Positions 16,823 through 24,882 of a stretch of 46,083 nucleotides of DNA are shown here, piece by piece. The notes beneath the pieces are model-generated. The model worked only from the letters and a program-made list of their open reading frames with translations. It did not search any database and was not told the origin of the DNA. Numbering within the stretch: position 1 is the stretch's first letter; each line of letters begins with the position of its first letter. Source of the stretch: Ignavibacteria bacterium RIFCSPLOWO2_12_FULL_56_21 (GTDB taxonomy: Bacteria > Bacteroidota > Ignavibacteria > UBA10030). The stretch covers positions 1,932 to 48,014 of the forward strand of contig MHAK01000045.1 of NCBI GenBank assembly GCA_001802945.1. Reading direction: 5' to 3'. The position numbers and the translations under genes are program-made.

Positions 16823-17064
16823 GCCAAATGGTCCAAACGTACCAGACATGCCAAACAGGAAAGCTCGAGGAAGAACAGACGCAGATACATTCACAGTTCG
16901 CTAGTGCCGTTTCCAATAATTAACCTTGCATTCCACTTGACTTAAAGCATTGGAAACGTGCACTAGTGCTCGCTCCCACACAAAATTTAATAGTGGGAGC
17001 GGCACTAGTTTATTCGGCTCTTCAGTCTGGCAAGTTTGGATCGTTTGGAATGTTTGGTATGTTT
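16823..17064. repeat. periodic inverted repeat, CCAAAC type, enclosing CTAG element copy 3
   Basis: The left arm (16823-16859) consists of 9-nt units CCAAATGGT, CCAAACGTA, CCAGACATG, CCAAACAGG. The right arm (17027-17064), inverted, reads ACCAAACAT, TCCAAACGA, TCCAAACTT, GCCAG. The arms pair well and enclose a loop holding the twin-stem-loop element at 16901-17008. This ~320-bp gap between DUF3109 and dinB contains no gene. Confidence 0.7.
16901..17008. mobile_element. twin-stem-loop CTAG element, copy 3
   Basis: A 108-bp copy nearly identical to the one at 1777-1884; I count two differences, both in the loops. It has the same three CTAG sites (ends and 16963-16966) and the same two stems. 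It is nested in the loop of a CCAAAC-type inverted repeat, so it appears to have inserted into a pre-existing repeat. Flanks differ from the other copies, so this is not part of a larger duplication. Confidence 0.8.
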
Positions 17065-17065
17065 T

Positions 17066-17560
17066 TCACCGATTCTTCCTAAACCACGCGATCATATCCG
17101 TTGTTACTGGCTTCGCCCCCAGTTGTCTGAGCATCGTAATGATCTGCCCCCGATGATACGAGGCGTGGTTGACCTTGTGAACCATTGCATGCCAAAGAAC
17201 TGTTGTCCAAGGGTTGCCGCGAATATCCGTATATGAGAATTTCTCCTGCAGCTTTTCGTCGCTAAGCTTCACGATGAATCCATTCATGTCATTCTGATAT
17301 TCTGCTATCCTTCTTTTCATATCTGCCAGGTCCGGGACCTCTTCCGGACTTGTGATGCGCGGCTGTGCGGAACCGAGCATGCGGTCGAGCCAGATCCTGT
17401 CAGCCCCGTGCAGGTGGGTCAGCGTCCCATGCACACCTCCATGACTCGACCCAAGGTCTCTCCGATATTGTTCCTCCGTCAATGGCGTGACCGCTTCGAC
17501 CACGAGGTTCGTGGCCCATACGTCGTACGCATACAAGTCGCGGATGTCGGCGATGTTCAT
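17066..17560 (-). CDS. DinB family protein
   Basis: A 164-residue protein of the DinB/DfsB four-helix-bundle superfamily, whose members are often metal-dependent thiol transferases or stress proteins. The three metal-site histidines are recognisable: one in LTHLHGADRIWLDR and two in HKVNHASYHRGQI. The N-terminal YAYDVWATNLVVEAV matches the typical first helix. Its ATG overlaps the mutS stop codon (ATGA, 17557-17560), so it is translationally coupled behind mutS. That suggests co-expression with mismatch repair but no direct role is known. Confidence 0.9.
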   Translation of the reverse strand: MNIADIRDLYAYDVWATNLVVEAVTPLTEEQYRRDLGSSHGGVHGTLTHLHGADRIWLDRMLGSAQPRITSPEEVPDLADMKRRIAEYQNDMNGFIVKLSDEKLQEKFSYTDIRGNPWTTVLWHAMVHKVNHASYHRGQIITMLRQLGAKPVTTDMIAWFRKNR

Positions 17561-20151
17561 ACATCAAAGTCCTTCTTGAGCTGTGCTAACCGCTGTAGCG
17601 CATCCAGCGGCGTCATTCTATCCGGATCGATCTTGCGAAGCGCGTCCCGGAGTTTGTCGTCCTTCACCTCAAACAACTGCATCTGGAATTCTTCCCCTTC
17701 CTTCTTTCCCGACCTTCCATGCGTAATGAGCTCTGAGGATTCGAGGTTCTTCAGGATCAATGCCGCACGGTCCGTGACTTCGGAAGGCAATCCGGCCATC
17801 TGCGCAACCTGAATGCCGTACGAATGATCGGCGAATCCCGGAAGGACACGGTGGAGGAAGACCACTTTGTCGCCGTATTCGCGCACGTCCACTTTGAAGT
17901 TCTTGACTCTCGGCAACACCTGCGTCAGTTCGTTCAACTCGTGATAATGCGTAGCGAACAGCGTCTTCGCGCCGATCCTCTGGTGAATGAACTCGGTCAA
18001 TGCCCACGCGATGCTTATACCGTCGAACGTGCTCGTTCCACGTCCAACTTCATCCAGCAAGATGAGACTCTTCCGTGTAGCCGTGTTGACGATCTGCGCA
18101 GCCTCATGCATCTCCACCAGGAAGGTACTCTCGCCCGCCGCGATGTTGTCATTCGCTCCCACGCGCGTGAAGATCCGATCGACCAGGCCGATGCGCGCCG
18201 ATTTCGCCGGGACGAAGCTTCCGATCTGCGCAAGCAACACAATGAGCCCGACCTGTCTGAGAAAGCTCGACTTGCCGCTCATGTTCGGACCGGTAAGAAT
18301 GACGATCTGCGCATGCTCCGTATCGAGCGAGCAATCGTTCGGCTGATAGTGTTCGCCGGGAGGCAACAACTGTTCAATGACAGGATGTCGCCCTTCAACA
18401 ATCTCCAAGCTTTCGGAATCGTCAATCATGGGCCGGACATACTTGTTTTCAACGGCCACCTGTGCAAGGGAGGCGAGACAATCGAACGTCGCCAACAGGC
18501 GCGCATTCTCCTGGATCTCCGCCGACCTGGCCGCCACAAATTCCCTCACTTCATGAAAGAGCGTTGTCTCCAGCTGCAAGATCCGCTCCTCGGCGTGCAT
18601 CACTTTTTCTTCGTATTCTTTCAGATCGGGAGTGATGTACCGCTCGGCATTCGCCAGAGTCTGTTTCCGGATGTAATCGGCCGGGACCTTGTCCTTGTGC
18701 GAGTTCGTGATCTCGATGTAATACCCGAACACATTGTTGTACCCGACCTTCAGCGATCCGATGCCCGTACGCTCTCGCTCCGACTGCTGCATCCGCGCGA
18801 TCCAATCCTTCGCGCCGTGCGACAGTCCGCGCACCTCATCGAGCTCTGCACTGTATCCCTTGCGAATGACGCCTCCGTTGGCCACGGCAGCCGGCGGATC
18901 ATCCGCGATCGCGGCCTCAATGCGGTCAACAACTACCGGCATCGGCGCGAGTCGTGTTGCGATGTCGGTCAAAGTGGCCGACGCACACGACCCGGCTTTT
19001 TGCTGAATCGCGGGAATATAACGCAACGATGCTTTCAGCGCCGTCAATTCACGCGGGCCCGAACGCCCCGTGGCGATCCGGCCGAGCAGGCGCTCCATGT
19101 CGCCAAGATTGGACATGATCTCCTGAGCATCCCGGCGGAGCGAATTCTGTTCGACGAGCTCTCCGACGGAAGACAAGCGCTCGCGCAATGATTCGGGCCG
19201 TTTGAGCGGCCGGTGGACCCATTGCTTCAGCTGTCGCCCTCCCATGGGAGTGCACGTCCGGTCGAGGACCGAGAAAAGCGTCCCGTCCGTCGCACCGCTC
19301 ATGGTCGATGTGATCTCGAGGTTCCGTTTTGTCGCCGGGTCGAGAGAGATGAAATCGGCGATGTCGACGGGAACGATCTTGCGTATGTGAGGCAGGTTCG
19401 ATTTCTGCGTTTCCTGGAGATAATGCATGACTGCCCCGGCAGCGACGATGCCGACCGTCAGTTCCTCCAGTCCGAATCCTTTCAGCGACTGCGTTTTGAA
19501 GTGCATCAGGAGGGCTTCGTAGCCGTAATCGCGGTTGAAGACCCAGTCATCCAGTTTCGACAAAACGCAAGAGACCCTGTTCGCGAGAATTCGTTCGATC
19601 GCTGCAACGTCCCTTTTCTGAACAAGCACCTCCGAGACCCCGAGTCCGGCCAGGTGATCGGCAAGGCGCGCAAGCGGAAATTCGCCCGCGGCAAACTCTC
19701 CCGTTGATACATCCACCCAAGCGCATCCGAGGATGTCCGCCGACGTCGCGAGCGGCGAACCAAGGGCCACTGCCGCCAGGAAATTGTTCTGCTTCTGGTT
19801 GAGGACCTTGTCGGAGAACGCGACTCCCGGTGTGACAACTTCGATCACGTCCCTTTTGACGATTCCCTTCGCGAATTTCGGGTCTTCCAGCTGCTCACAC
19901 ACCGCAACCCGATAACCGGCGCGTACAAGCTTCGGCAAATATGCTTCCAGTGCATGATGCGGAAACCCGGCGAGGGGCACTTCGCCAGCCGCGCCGTTCC
20001 CCCGTTTTGTCAGCGTAATACCCAGCACCCGCGACGTCACTTTCGCGTCTTCCTCGAACGTCTCAAAAAAATCCCCCATCCGGAACAGGAGGATCGTGTC
20101 CGGGTATCGGGATTTGACGGATTGGTATTGCTGCATTAACGGCGTGGACAT
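17557..20151 (-). CDS. mutS: DNA mismatch repair protein MutS
   Basis: An 864-residue MutS, the usual length for bacterial MutS1. It recognises mismatches and signals repair using ATP. The mismatch-reading motif is GDFFE (residues 26-30; wedge Phe28 and Glu30, with Phe replacing the more common Tyr29). The core and clamp domains follow, with YNNVFGYYIEIT typical of the lever region. The C-terminal ATPase has Walker A GPNMSGKSSFLRQ, LLDEVGRGTSTFDG (Walker B and signature) and the ATHYHEL motif. Downstream, dinB overlaps the stop codon. Upstream is an insertion sequence whose left end is 39 bp from the mutS start, so the native promoter may have been displaced. Confidence 0.97.
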   Translation of the reverse strand: MSTPLMQQYQSVKSRYPDTILLFRMGDFFETFEEDAKVTSRVLGITLTKRGNGAAGEVPLAGFPHHALEAYLPKLVRAGYRVAVCEQLEDPKFAKGIVKRDVIEVVTPGVAFSDKVLNQKQNNFLAAVALGSPLATSADILGCAWVDVSTGEFAAGEFPLARLADHLAGLGVSEVLVQKRDVAAIERILANRVSCVLSKLDDWVFNRDYGYEALLMHFKTQSLKGFGLEELTVGIVAAGAVMHYLQETQKSNLPHIRKIVPVDIADFISLDPATKRNLEITSTMSGATDGTLFSVLDRTCTPMGGRQLKQWVHRPLKRPESLRERLSSVGELVEQNSLRRDAQEIMSNLGDMERLLGRIATGRSGPRELTALKASLRYIPAIQQKAGSCASATLTDIATRLAPMPVVVDRIEAAIADDPPAAVANGGVIRKGYSAELDEVRGLSHGAKDWIARMQQSERERTGIGSLKVGYNNVFGYYIEITNSHKDKVPADYIRKQTLANAERYITPDLKEYEEKVMHAEERILQLETTLFHEVREFVAARSAEIQENARLLATFDCLASLAQVAVENKYVRPMIDDSESLEIVEGRHPVIEQLLPPGEHYQPNDCSLDTEHAQIVILTGPNMSGKSSFLRQVGLIVLLAQIGSFVPAKSARIGLVDRIFTRVGANDNIAAGESTFLVEMHEAAQIVNTATRKSLILLDEVGRGTSTFDGISIAWALTEFIHQRIGAKTLFATHYHELNELTQVLPRVKNFKVDVREYGDKVVFLHRVLPGFADHSYGIQVAQMAGLPSEVTDRAALILKNLESSELITHGRSGKKEGEEFQMQLFEVKDDKLRDALRKIDPDRMTPLDALQRLAQLKKDFDV

Positions 20152-20189
20152 TTCGTTTTATAGCTCAGAATGCCGGCGTAAATTAATTA

Positions 20190-21697
20190 GTTCTCGCTGA
20201 AAAAGTAGGTTGCGTGCACACTGTGTTTGCCGAGATATCTTGCCGAGTCAGCTTTGGTGTTTGCTGTGTTGGTTGTTTGGTCGCCTCGACCGTCTCGCTC
20301 AGCTGAAGTTCCAGAGGTTGAAACTTAAAATCGCCCAGCCAACCCAGACTGACGTGGCGGTCGAACCTCGAACGCGGATATCGCCCAGCATGAAGCACCG
20401 TTTGAGCATACTGATGGCCGCTTCGATGCCACACCGGAAACGCTGCAGGCGCTTGAACCATCGAGCCCGCTGGTGCCGATGCTCGTGTGGGGTCAGTCGG
20501 CCAATCTTGGCAATGCTGACACGCCGTACGCCGAGTTCGCCAAGGGTTGCGATGTTCTCTGGGGTATAATATCCCTTGTCTGTGGCGGCCTCGGTGGGAG
20601 GTCCACCAAAGAGGCTGATAAAGCGTTCCAGTTGTGGAATGAGTTTGGTCTTGTCATTGGGATTGCCATGCTGGATGACGTAGTCGAGCAACAGACCAGA
20701 TTGATCCTGCGTCAGTTGCATGGTACGACCGAATTCGTTGGGCTTGGCGAGCTTTCCCCTGCGAATGGGCCGGGCCTCCGGGTCGTGCATGGAGACGATG
20801 CGTTCGGGGATGGAGTCTCGACCGGCTAAGCGTTGGTCGATTTGCTCGAGAATCCTTTTGGCGAGATCACGTTGCTCGGTCAAACGCTTGACAACCGGAG
20901 ACTTGTTCGCTCGATGAACCGTCGATACTGCAGCGCTGAACTGTTCCACCGTGTCTTTGGCGAGCAAACTGACCCGTTTGAGGGTCTTGTGAATCTGTTG
21001 TTTGCCGTCCTTGCTCTTTGACTTTAAGACCGCGCCCATCTGGGCCAAGGCCCGCTTGGTCGAGCGCACATGCGAGGCGATCTTCTGTCCGGCTTTCTTT
21101 GCGCTTTCGGTCAGTGTTTTCACCACTTGGTGGACCAACCCCAGATCGGTCGGGTAGCTGATATGCGTCTCCAGCGTGGTGGAGTCGATACGGATCTTTC
21201 GCGGCTTGATCTTCTTCGCCGTGATCAGATGCTTGACCAGTCGTTTATTGAGCGCACGGATCCGGTCTTCGCCCAAACGTTGGTTCAACTTGATCAACGT
21301 CGTCGCATCGGGCACCGCATCCATCAGCGACAGATGGCAGAAGAACCGCCACGAAATGCGTTCCCGCACTTCCTGTTCGACCTCTTCATAGGCCAGGCCG
21401 TAGCGGAACTTCAAGAACAGCATGCGCACATACACATCCACCGGAGTGCCGGGCCGACCCATCGTTGGGTCGAACATCTTCTCCAGCGGTCGTAGCAGCG
21501 TTCGATCCGACAGGAGACTGTCGACGGCTCTCAGTTCATCGTTAAGGGCATACAGTGCCGGGTCGATAAACCCGTCGCCAAAACTCATCTGAGGTGTTGA
21601 ACGTCCTCGCATCGAAGGCATCCTTAGGCTGTGTTGCCCGTACAGACGTACAACGAAGCGGAATGTTGCATCTTATTCAGACTTTTTCAGCGAGAAC
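20190..21697 (-). mobile_element. complete insertion sequence, IS5-superfamily-like, with 6-bp TAATTA duplication
   Basis: A 1508-bp insertion sequence. The terminal inverted repeats begin GTTCTCGCTGAAAAAGT at the left, and the right end inverted reads the same for at least 17 bp. TAATTA flanks both sides (20184-20189 and 21698-21703) as an apparent 6-bp target duplication; because it is palindromic, the exact boundary could shift. One intact transposase gene fills the element. It inserted between mutS and the edge of the inverted repeat enclosing the GxxExxY gene. Intact ends and frame suggest a recent arrival. Confidence 0.88.
20299..21621 (-). CDS. DDE transposase of IS5-like superfamily (IS1182/ISNCY-like)
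   Basis: A 440-residue transposase. The N-terminal region (DVYVRMLFLKFRYGLAYEEV and neighbouring WRFFCHLSLMDAVPDATTL) matches the DUF772 domain. The catalytic triad of the DDE domain is likely the Asp in RIDSTTLE, the Asp in AATDKGYYTPEN and the Glu in RCGIEAAISMLKR, which sits in the expected Y/R-x3-E-x6-K signature. The middle is rich in Lys/Arg and helical. The frame is intact. An internal Met at position 4 is an alternative start. Family placement within IS1182, IS5 or ISNCY is uncertain. Confidence 0.9.
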   Translation of the reverse strand: MPSMRGRSTPQMSFGDGFIDPALYALNDELRAVDSLLSDRTLLRPLEKMFDPTMGRPGTPVDVYVRMLFLKFRYGLAYEEVEQEVRERISWRFFCHLSLMDAVPDATTLIKLNQRLGEDRIRALNKRLVKHLITAKKIKPRKIRIDSTTLETHISYPTDLGLVHQVVKTLTESAKKAGQKIASHVRSTKRALAQMGAVLKSKSKDGKQQIHKTLKRVSLLAKDTVEQFSAAVSTVHRANKSPVVKRLTEQRDLAKRILEQIDQRLAGRDSIPERIVSMHDPEARPIRRGKLAKPNEFGRTMQLTQDQSGLLLDYVIQHGNPNDKTKLIPQLERFISLFGGPPTEAATDKGYYTPENIATLGELGVRRVSIAKIGRLTPHEHRHQRARWFKRLQRFRCGIEAAISMLKRCFMLGDIRVRGSTATSVWVGWAILSFNLWNFS

Positions 21698-21703
21698 TAA
21701 TTA

Positions 21704-22231
21704 GCCACAAAAGGCACAAAATGCACATAATGTGAATTTTAGAGAATGAACTTTCTTACTTGAAGACGTGGAGATCCAAAATTAATGAGCATCCCGTGTT
21801 GTTGTTTCGCAGCACGAAGGTACCCCAAAATTAGTGCTGTATGTTTCTCGATGAGCGTGTGGACAGCTTTAATCTCAACCACGAGCTGATTGTCAACGAA
21901 AACATCAGTATTGTAATCTCCGAGTGGAAAGCCGTCCTCATCAAGAACTTGCAATGGGACTTGGGCATCAACTACGATCCCGAGCTTTCTTCGTCTGTGT
22001 ACAAGCGCTCTTTCGTAAACTTTTTCAAAATGACCGTGCTTCAGATAGCAATGAATTTCGAAGCTTGTCTGTCGAACAATGTCGCATAATTGCAGTATGT
22101 CAAGCATAATAACCCCCTCTATTTGGAAATTAATTCAAACACTACATCAGGACTTGTCTAACTAGAACTTCAACTATTGTTAGCGATCTTCCCACCCTCC
22201 TTTCTTTTGTGACTTTTGTGCCTCTAGTGGC
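21704..22231. repeat. periodic inverted repeat, CACAAAA type, enclosing the GxxExxY gene
   Basis: The left arm at 21704 reads GCCACAAAAGGCACAAAATG, then CACATAATG, in 9-nt units. The right arm ending at 22231, inverted, reads GCCACTAGAGGCACAAAAGT, then CACAAAAG. About 17 of the first 20 positions agree. The two arms enclose exactly one gene, the GxxExxY protein, with ~30 bp to its stop and ~95 bp to its start. The insertion sequence abuts the left arm without disrupting it. Confidence 0.75.
21739..22107 (-). CDS. GxxExxY protein (PD-(D/E)XK nuclease-like)
   Basis: A 122-residue protein of the GxxExxY family, whose signature is visible as HGHFEKVYERAL near residues 24-35. The family is thought to have a PD-(D/E)XK nuclease-like fold. 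The expected active-site pattern is present as GDYNTDVFVDNQLVVEIKA, with Asp followed by E-x-K. Cellular function is not established. A strong GAGGGGG ribosome site precedes the ATG. The gene is alone between inverted repeat arms, an arrangement suggesting that the gene and its repeats form one unit, which I infer rather than know. Confidence 0.88.
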   Translation of the reverse strand: MLDILQLCDIVRQTSFEIHCYLKHGHFEKVYERALVHRRRKLGIVVDAQVPLQVLDEDGFPLGDYNTDVFVDNQLVVEIKAVHTLIEKHTALILGYLRAAKQQHGMLINFGSPRLQVRKFIL

Positions 22232-22249
22232 AAATACTCTTTGTGAATC

Positions 22250-22444
22250 CTATGATTCTTGAGCAGCCTCGACAGTGACATGACCATGCTCCAAATCCAC
22301 AACAATCCTCACGACATTCGCCCGGCAACACACCACACAATCTTCGGTGTAGGTCTGCCGCACACCGCCGGTGGGATCGACCAGCGTCTCGTTCTCTTCC
22401 CCGCAATACGCGCAGCGATATGTCACGAATGGCGCAGTTTCCAC
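22250..22444 (-). CDS. CPXCG-motif cysteine-rich small protein
   Basis: A 64-residue protein of the CPXCG cysteine-rich family. Two knuckles are visible, YRCAYCGEEN and DCVVCCRANVV, which probably bind one zinc. Note that the first knuckle reads CAYC rather than the name-giving CP-x-C. The conserved middle (VDPTGGVRQTYTEDC) fits the family. The start is GTG at 22444. Function is unknown. It lies between the GxxExxY cassette and the ATP-grasp ligase gene, all on the minus strand. Confidence 0.82.
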   Translation of the reverse strand: METAPFVTYRCAYCGEENETLVDPTGGVRQTYTEDCVVCCRANVVRIVVDLEHGHVTVEAAQES

Positions 22445-22558
22445 GCGATCACCAACCCAAAGTACGCATTCGCACCGCCGAAGACAACGTGATTACCCTC
22501 GCATTCATGCCTTCATGTATCCCTTTTCTTTCTTTGCGTCCTTTCCGTTCTTTGCGGT

Positions 22559-23617
22559 TCAAGTTTTTCTCTTGACGGCGAAATCCACGATCTTCTGCAG
22601 TGCTTCACCAAAACCATACCCCGCGTTTTCGGCGCTTTCCATGAACGATACTCCCTCTGTGAGGTCGGGATTCGGATTGACCTCGAGGACATACACTTTG
22701 TTTGACGGCGACAACCGAATATCCACGCGGGCGTAGTCGCGACAACCGGTGATCAGGTAGGCATCCAAAGCCCGTTGCCGAACACGGCGCTCGGCCTCCT
22801 TAGATAACTTGGCGGGGCAGATCGTATGAATGCGATGATACGCTTCTTTTAGCGGATCCCATTTGACGTCGTAGCTGAGAATTGGAGGATGCTCCCCCGG
22901 GAGCTCAGAAAAATCGTATTCCAGGATCGGAAGGACCTGGGGAGGAGTGTTCCCAAGGATGGCGACATGAAGTTCCCGCCCGTCGATGAACTCTTCGATC
23001 AGGATGGGGGGAGAGAAACGCTGGAAGGCGTCGTTCACCCGCTGCGTCAATGCGTCGAGGTCATTGACGACGGAGCCGGCATCGACGCCGACGCTCGCGT
23101 CTTCCTTCGCCGGCTTCACGATCAGCGGATAATGAAGACCGTGACGGCGCGGAAATTTCGACTGCGTGAGCTGTCTGAAACGAGGCGTAGGGATTCCGCT
23201 CGCCAGGAGGACCTGCTTTGTCAGTCCTTTTCGGAGGCAGAGAGAAAGGGCGAATGGTTGAGAGCCGGTGTAGGGAATGCCGAGAAGGTCGAACACGGCG
23301 GCAACGGAGTTCTCCAGTCCGACCGTATCCTGGAACCCTTCGACCAGGTTAAAGACCACATCCGGCTTTCCTTTTTTGAGGGTGGAAAGGAGCGGAGTTA
23401 CCTTGTCACGGATGTTGACCAAACGGACCCGATATCCGCGCCCCTCGAGCGCCTTGGCGATCGCCTGGTATTCCTCGACCTCCGTCGCCACGTCGATCCG
23501 GTATTCCGGAGTGAACGGCAGTGTGGCCGGGTCGACATTCTTCATTACCTCATAGATGTCCTTCCCCGTCTGATTATACACGATCGCGACGGTCAGTTTC
23601 TTGCGTGCCATACGCAT
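22559..23617 (-). CDS. ATP-grasp ligase related to D-alanine--D-alanine ligase
   Basis: A 352-residue ATP-grasp enzyme that forms an amide or peptide bond using ATP. The N-terminal part holds DVVFNLVEGF and LGIPYTGSQPFALSLCLRKG, as in D-Ala-D-Ala ligases. YPLIVKPAKEDASVGVDAGS is the ATP-binding lysine and loop, and ARVDIRLSPSNKVYVLEVNPNPDL carries the metal-binding acidic and Asn residues. No peptidoglycan genes (mur, vanX) are adjacent and a genuine Ddl may lie elsewhere, so the real substrate is open. It is divergently transcribed from a C39-like peptidase with 98 bp between the starts, which suggests shared regulation. A second Met at position 3 is an alternative start. Confidence 0.85.
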   Translation of the reverse strand: MRMARKKLTVAIVYNQTGKDIYEVMKNVDPATLPFTPEYRIDVATEVEEYQAIAKALEGRGYRVRLVNIRDKVTPLLSTLKKGKPDVVFNLVEGFQDTVGLENSVAAVFDLLGIPYTGSQPFALSLCLRKGLTKQVLLASGIPTPRFRQLTQSKFPRRHGLHYPLIVKPAKEDASVGVDAGSVVNDLDALTQRVNDAFQRFSPPILIEEFIDGRELHVAILGNTPPQVLPILEYDFSELPGEHPPILSYDVKWDPLKEAYHRIHTICPAKLSKEAERRVRQRALDAYLITGCRDYARVDIRLSPSNKVYVLEVNPNPDLTEGVSFMESAENAGYGFGEALQKIVDFAVKRKT

Positions 23618-23715
23618 AAAATAGCAGGAATCAGGCCCATCTCAAATACTCGTTGAAAGTACTCGAACTATTGGGTAGGTTTCGACCCGCCGACGAACAA
23701 AATTTCCGAACCTGA

Positions 23716-24579
23716 ATGAGCTTCTATCCTCAGCCAAATCTTTGGACGTGCGGTCCGTTCGCGCTTAAGCACGCTCTCGCCACTCTCGGCATCTTTGCCA
23801 ACGAGAAGGATGTTTCGAAACTTGCCGGGACGAATTGGTGGCACGGGACGGACGAGATCCAGCTCGCAAAGGCGGCACACCGTTATGATTGCACGCTGAA
23901 GGTCTTCCGCAGATTCAACGCAGAGCAGGCGCGACGCGAACTGAAGAAATATCTCAAACGAGGCATCCCTTGTCTTCTTTGCGTGCACGAATGGCAGCAC
24001 TGGGTCACGGTGGTCAAAGAGGAAAGGGGTAAATTCATCATTTTGGACAGCCGTGACAGGGCCGTCCTGACGATTCTCACCTGGCGTCAATTGAGACGAC
24101 AGTGGGTGTATCACGAACAGGATGAGGTCGATCGGAGAGCGGTCCAGACATTCTACGATTTCCATCCCGTCGAGCCGAAATTCCGGCTCCGCACGAGGGC
24201 GAAATTCTCAATCGCCCGTGCCAATTATCTTCGACGGCCGCTGAACCGGACGCTGTCGCGCCACTGGGAACAGTATGTGAATGACCTGCTCGAACTGTGC
24301 AAGCCAAGGACGGCCCTGAGCGAGCGGGTTTTCTCACTCGGGACATTCCTCCGTCGTCACGAGGCGATGATCGTCGATCAGGTGGACCTGTGGCACGGCT
24401 ACATCGACCGGACGCAGGCGCGGCGCGTGCTGCGGCACCTGCATTTCGTTGCTGACACGTACGGTCTCGTCGTACATCAGGAAGATGAGAAACGCGCAAT
24501 CGCCGGTATTACGGCGATCCTCACGCTATGGGCGGCGGGACGGTACGGAGTGTCGCCGGTGTATGGGGCGAAGAAGTAG
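23716..24579 (+). CDS. C39-like papain-fold cysteine peptidase
   Basis: A 287-residue protein whose N-terminal ~135 residues look like a C39-type peptidase domain. The likely catalytic Cys is in LWTCGPFALKHAL (residue ~12), His in EWQHWVTVV (~96) and Asp in FIILDSRD (~111). C39 domains cut after double-glycine leaders of peptide precursors. The remaining ~150 residues are basic and helical and not recognised. No signal peptide or ABC transporter domain is present, so this is a stand-alone cytosolic version. It is the only plus-strand gene before 36 kb and is divergent from the ATP-grasp ligase. No obvious precursor peptide gene was seen nearby. Confidence 0.75.
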   Translation: MSFYPQPNLWTCGPFALKHALATLGIFANEKDVSKLAGTNWWHGTDEIQLAKAAHRYDCTLKVFRRFNAEQARRELKKYLKRGIPCLLCVHEWQHWVTVVKEERGKFIILDSRDRAVLTILTWRQLRRQWVYHEQDEVDRRAVQTFYDFHPVEPKFRLRTRAKFSIARANYLRRPLNRTLSRHWEQYVNDLLELCKPRTALSERVFSLGTFLRRHEAMIVDQVDLWHGYIDRTQARRVLRHLHFVADTYGLVVHQEDEKRAIAGITAILTLWAAGRYGVSPVYGAKK

Positions 24580-24718
24580 CAGAGGGGATAAAGCCTGGAT
24601 TGGTAAACGGTAAATAGTGAATCGTGAATAGTATGAAGGACCTGACAAAGGTGAAGCATAGAAGTGCGAACGTTCAGACTGAAGCCACAGCCAGTCCCCT
24701 TCTTCATTCGTAGTTCGT

Positions 24719-24758
24719 CAACCCGCCTGCCTCACTGATGTCCGCTCGGCGGGCAAGT
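24719..24758. repeat. GC-rich stem-loop repeat, reverse copy
   Basis: The reverse complement of this segment matches the stem-loop at 8617-8658. The arms are ACCCGCCTGCC and GGCGGGCAAGT, with a loop containing TCACTGA. It lies in the 303-bp gene-free gap 24580-24882, which otherwise contains only the CCC-GT-GGG palindromes at 24795-24861. Confidence 0.55.
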
Positions 24759-24794
24759 CGATATTCGTACTTCACTCTTTCTGCGTTTGAATAT

Positions 24795-24861
24795 GAACCC
24801 CGTCAGGGGTTCAACGTTTGTAGACCATTCCAAACACATCACCAGAACCCTGTAAGGGTTC
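24795..24861. repeat. palindromic CCC-GT-GGG repeats, cluster 1
   Basis: Two palindromes exactly 50 bp apart: GAACCCCGTCAGGGGTTC (24795-24812, followed by AACGTTTGTAG) and GAACCCTGTAAGGGTTC (24845-24861, followed by CACGTTC). The palindrome followed by a TTTGTAG-like tail recurs beyond the DUF309 gene. They are interspersed palindromic repeats, not a CRISPR array: only two units with a short spacer. Confidence 0.6.
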
Positions 24862-24882
24862 CACGTTCTCTTTATCAGAAGG

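Noticed and set aside
17824-19191. A 455-codon plus-strand frame opposite mutS
   Set aside because: Shadow of the MutS ATPase and core region; composition is typical of antisense frames.
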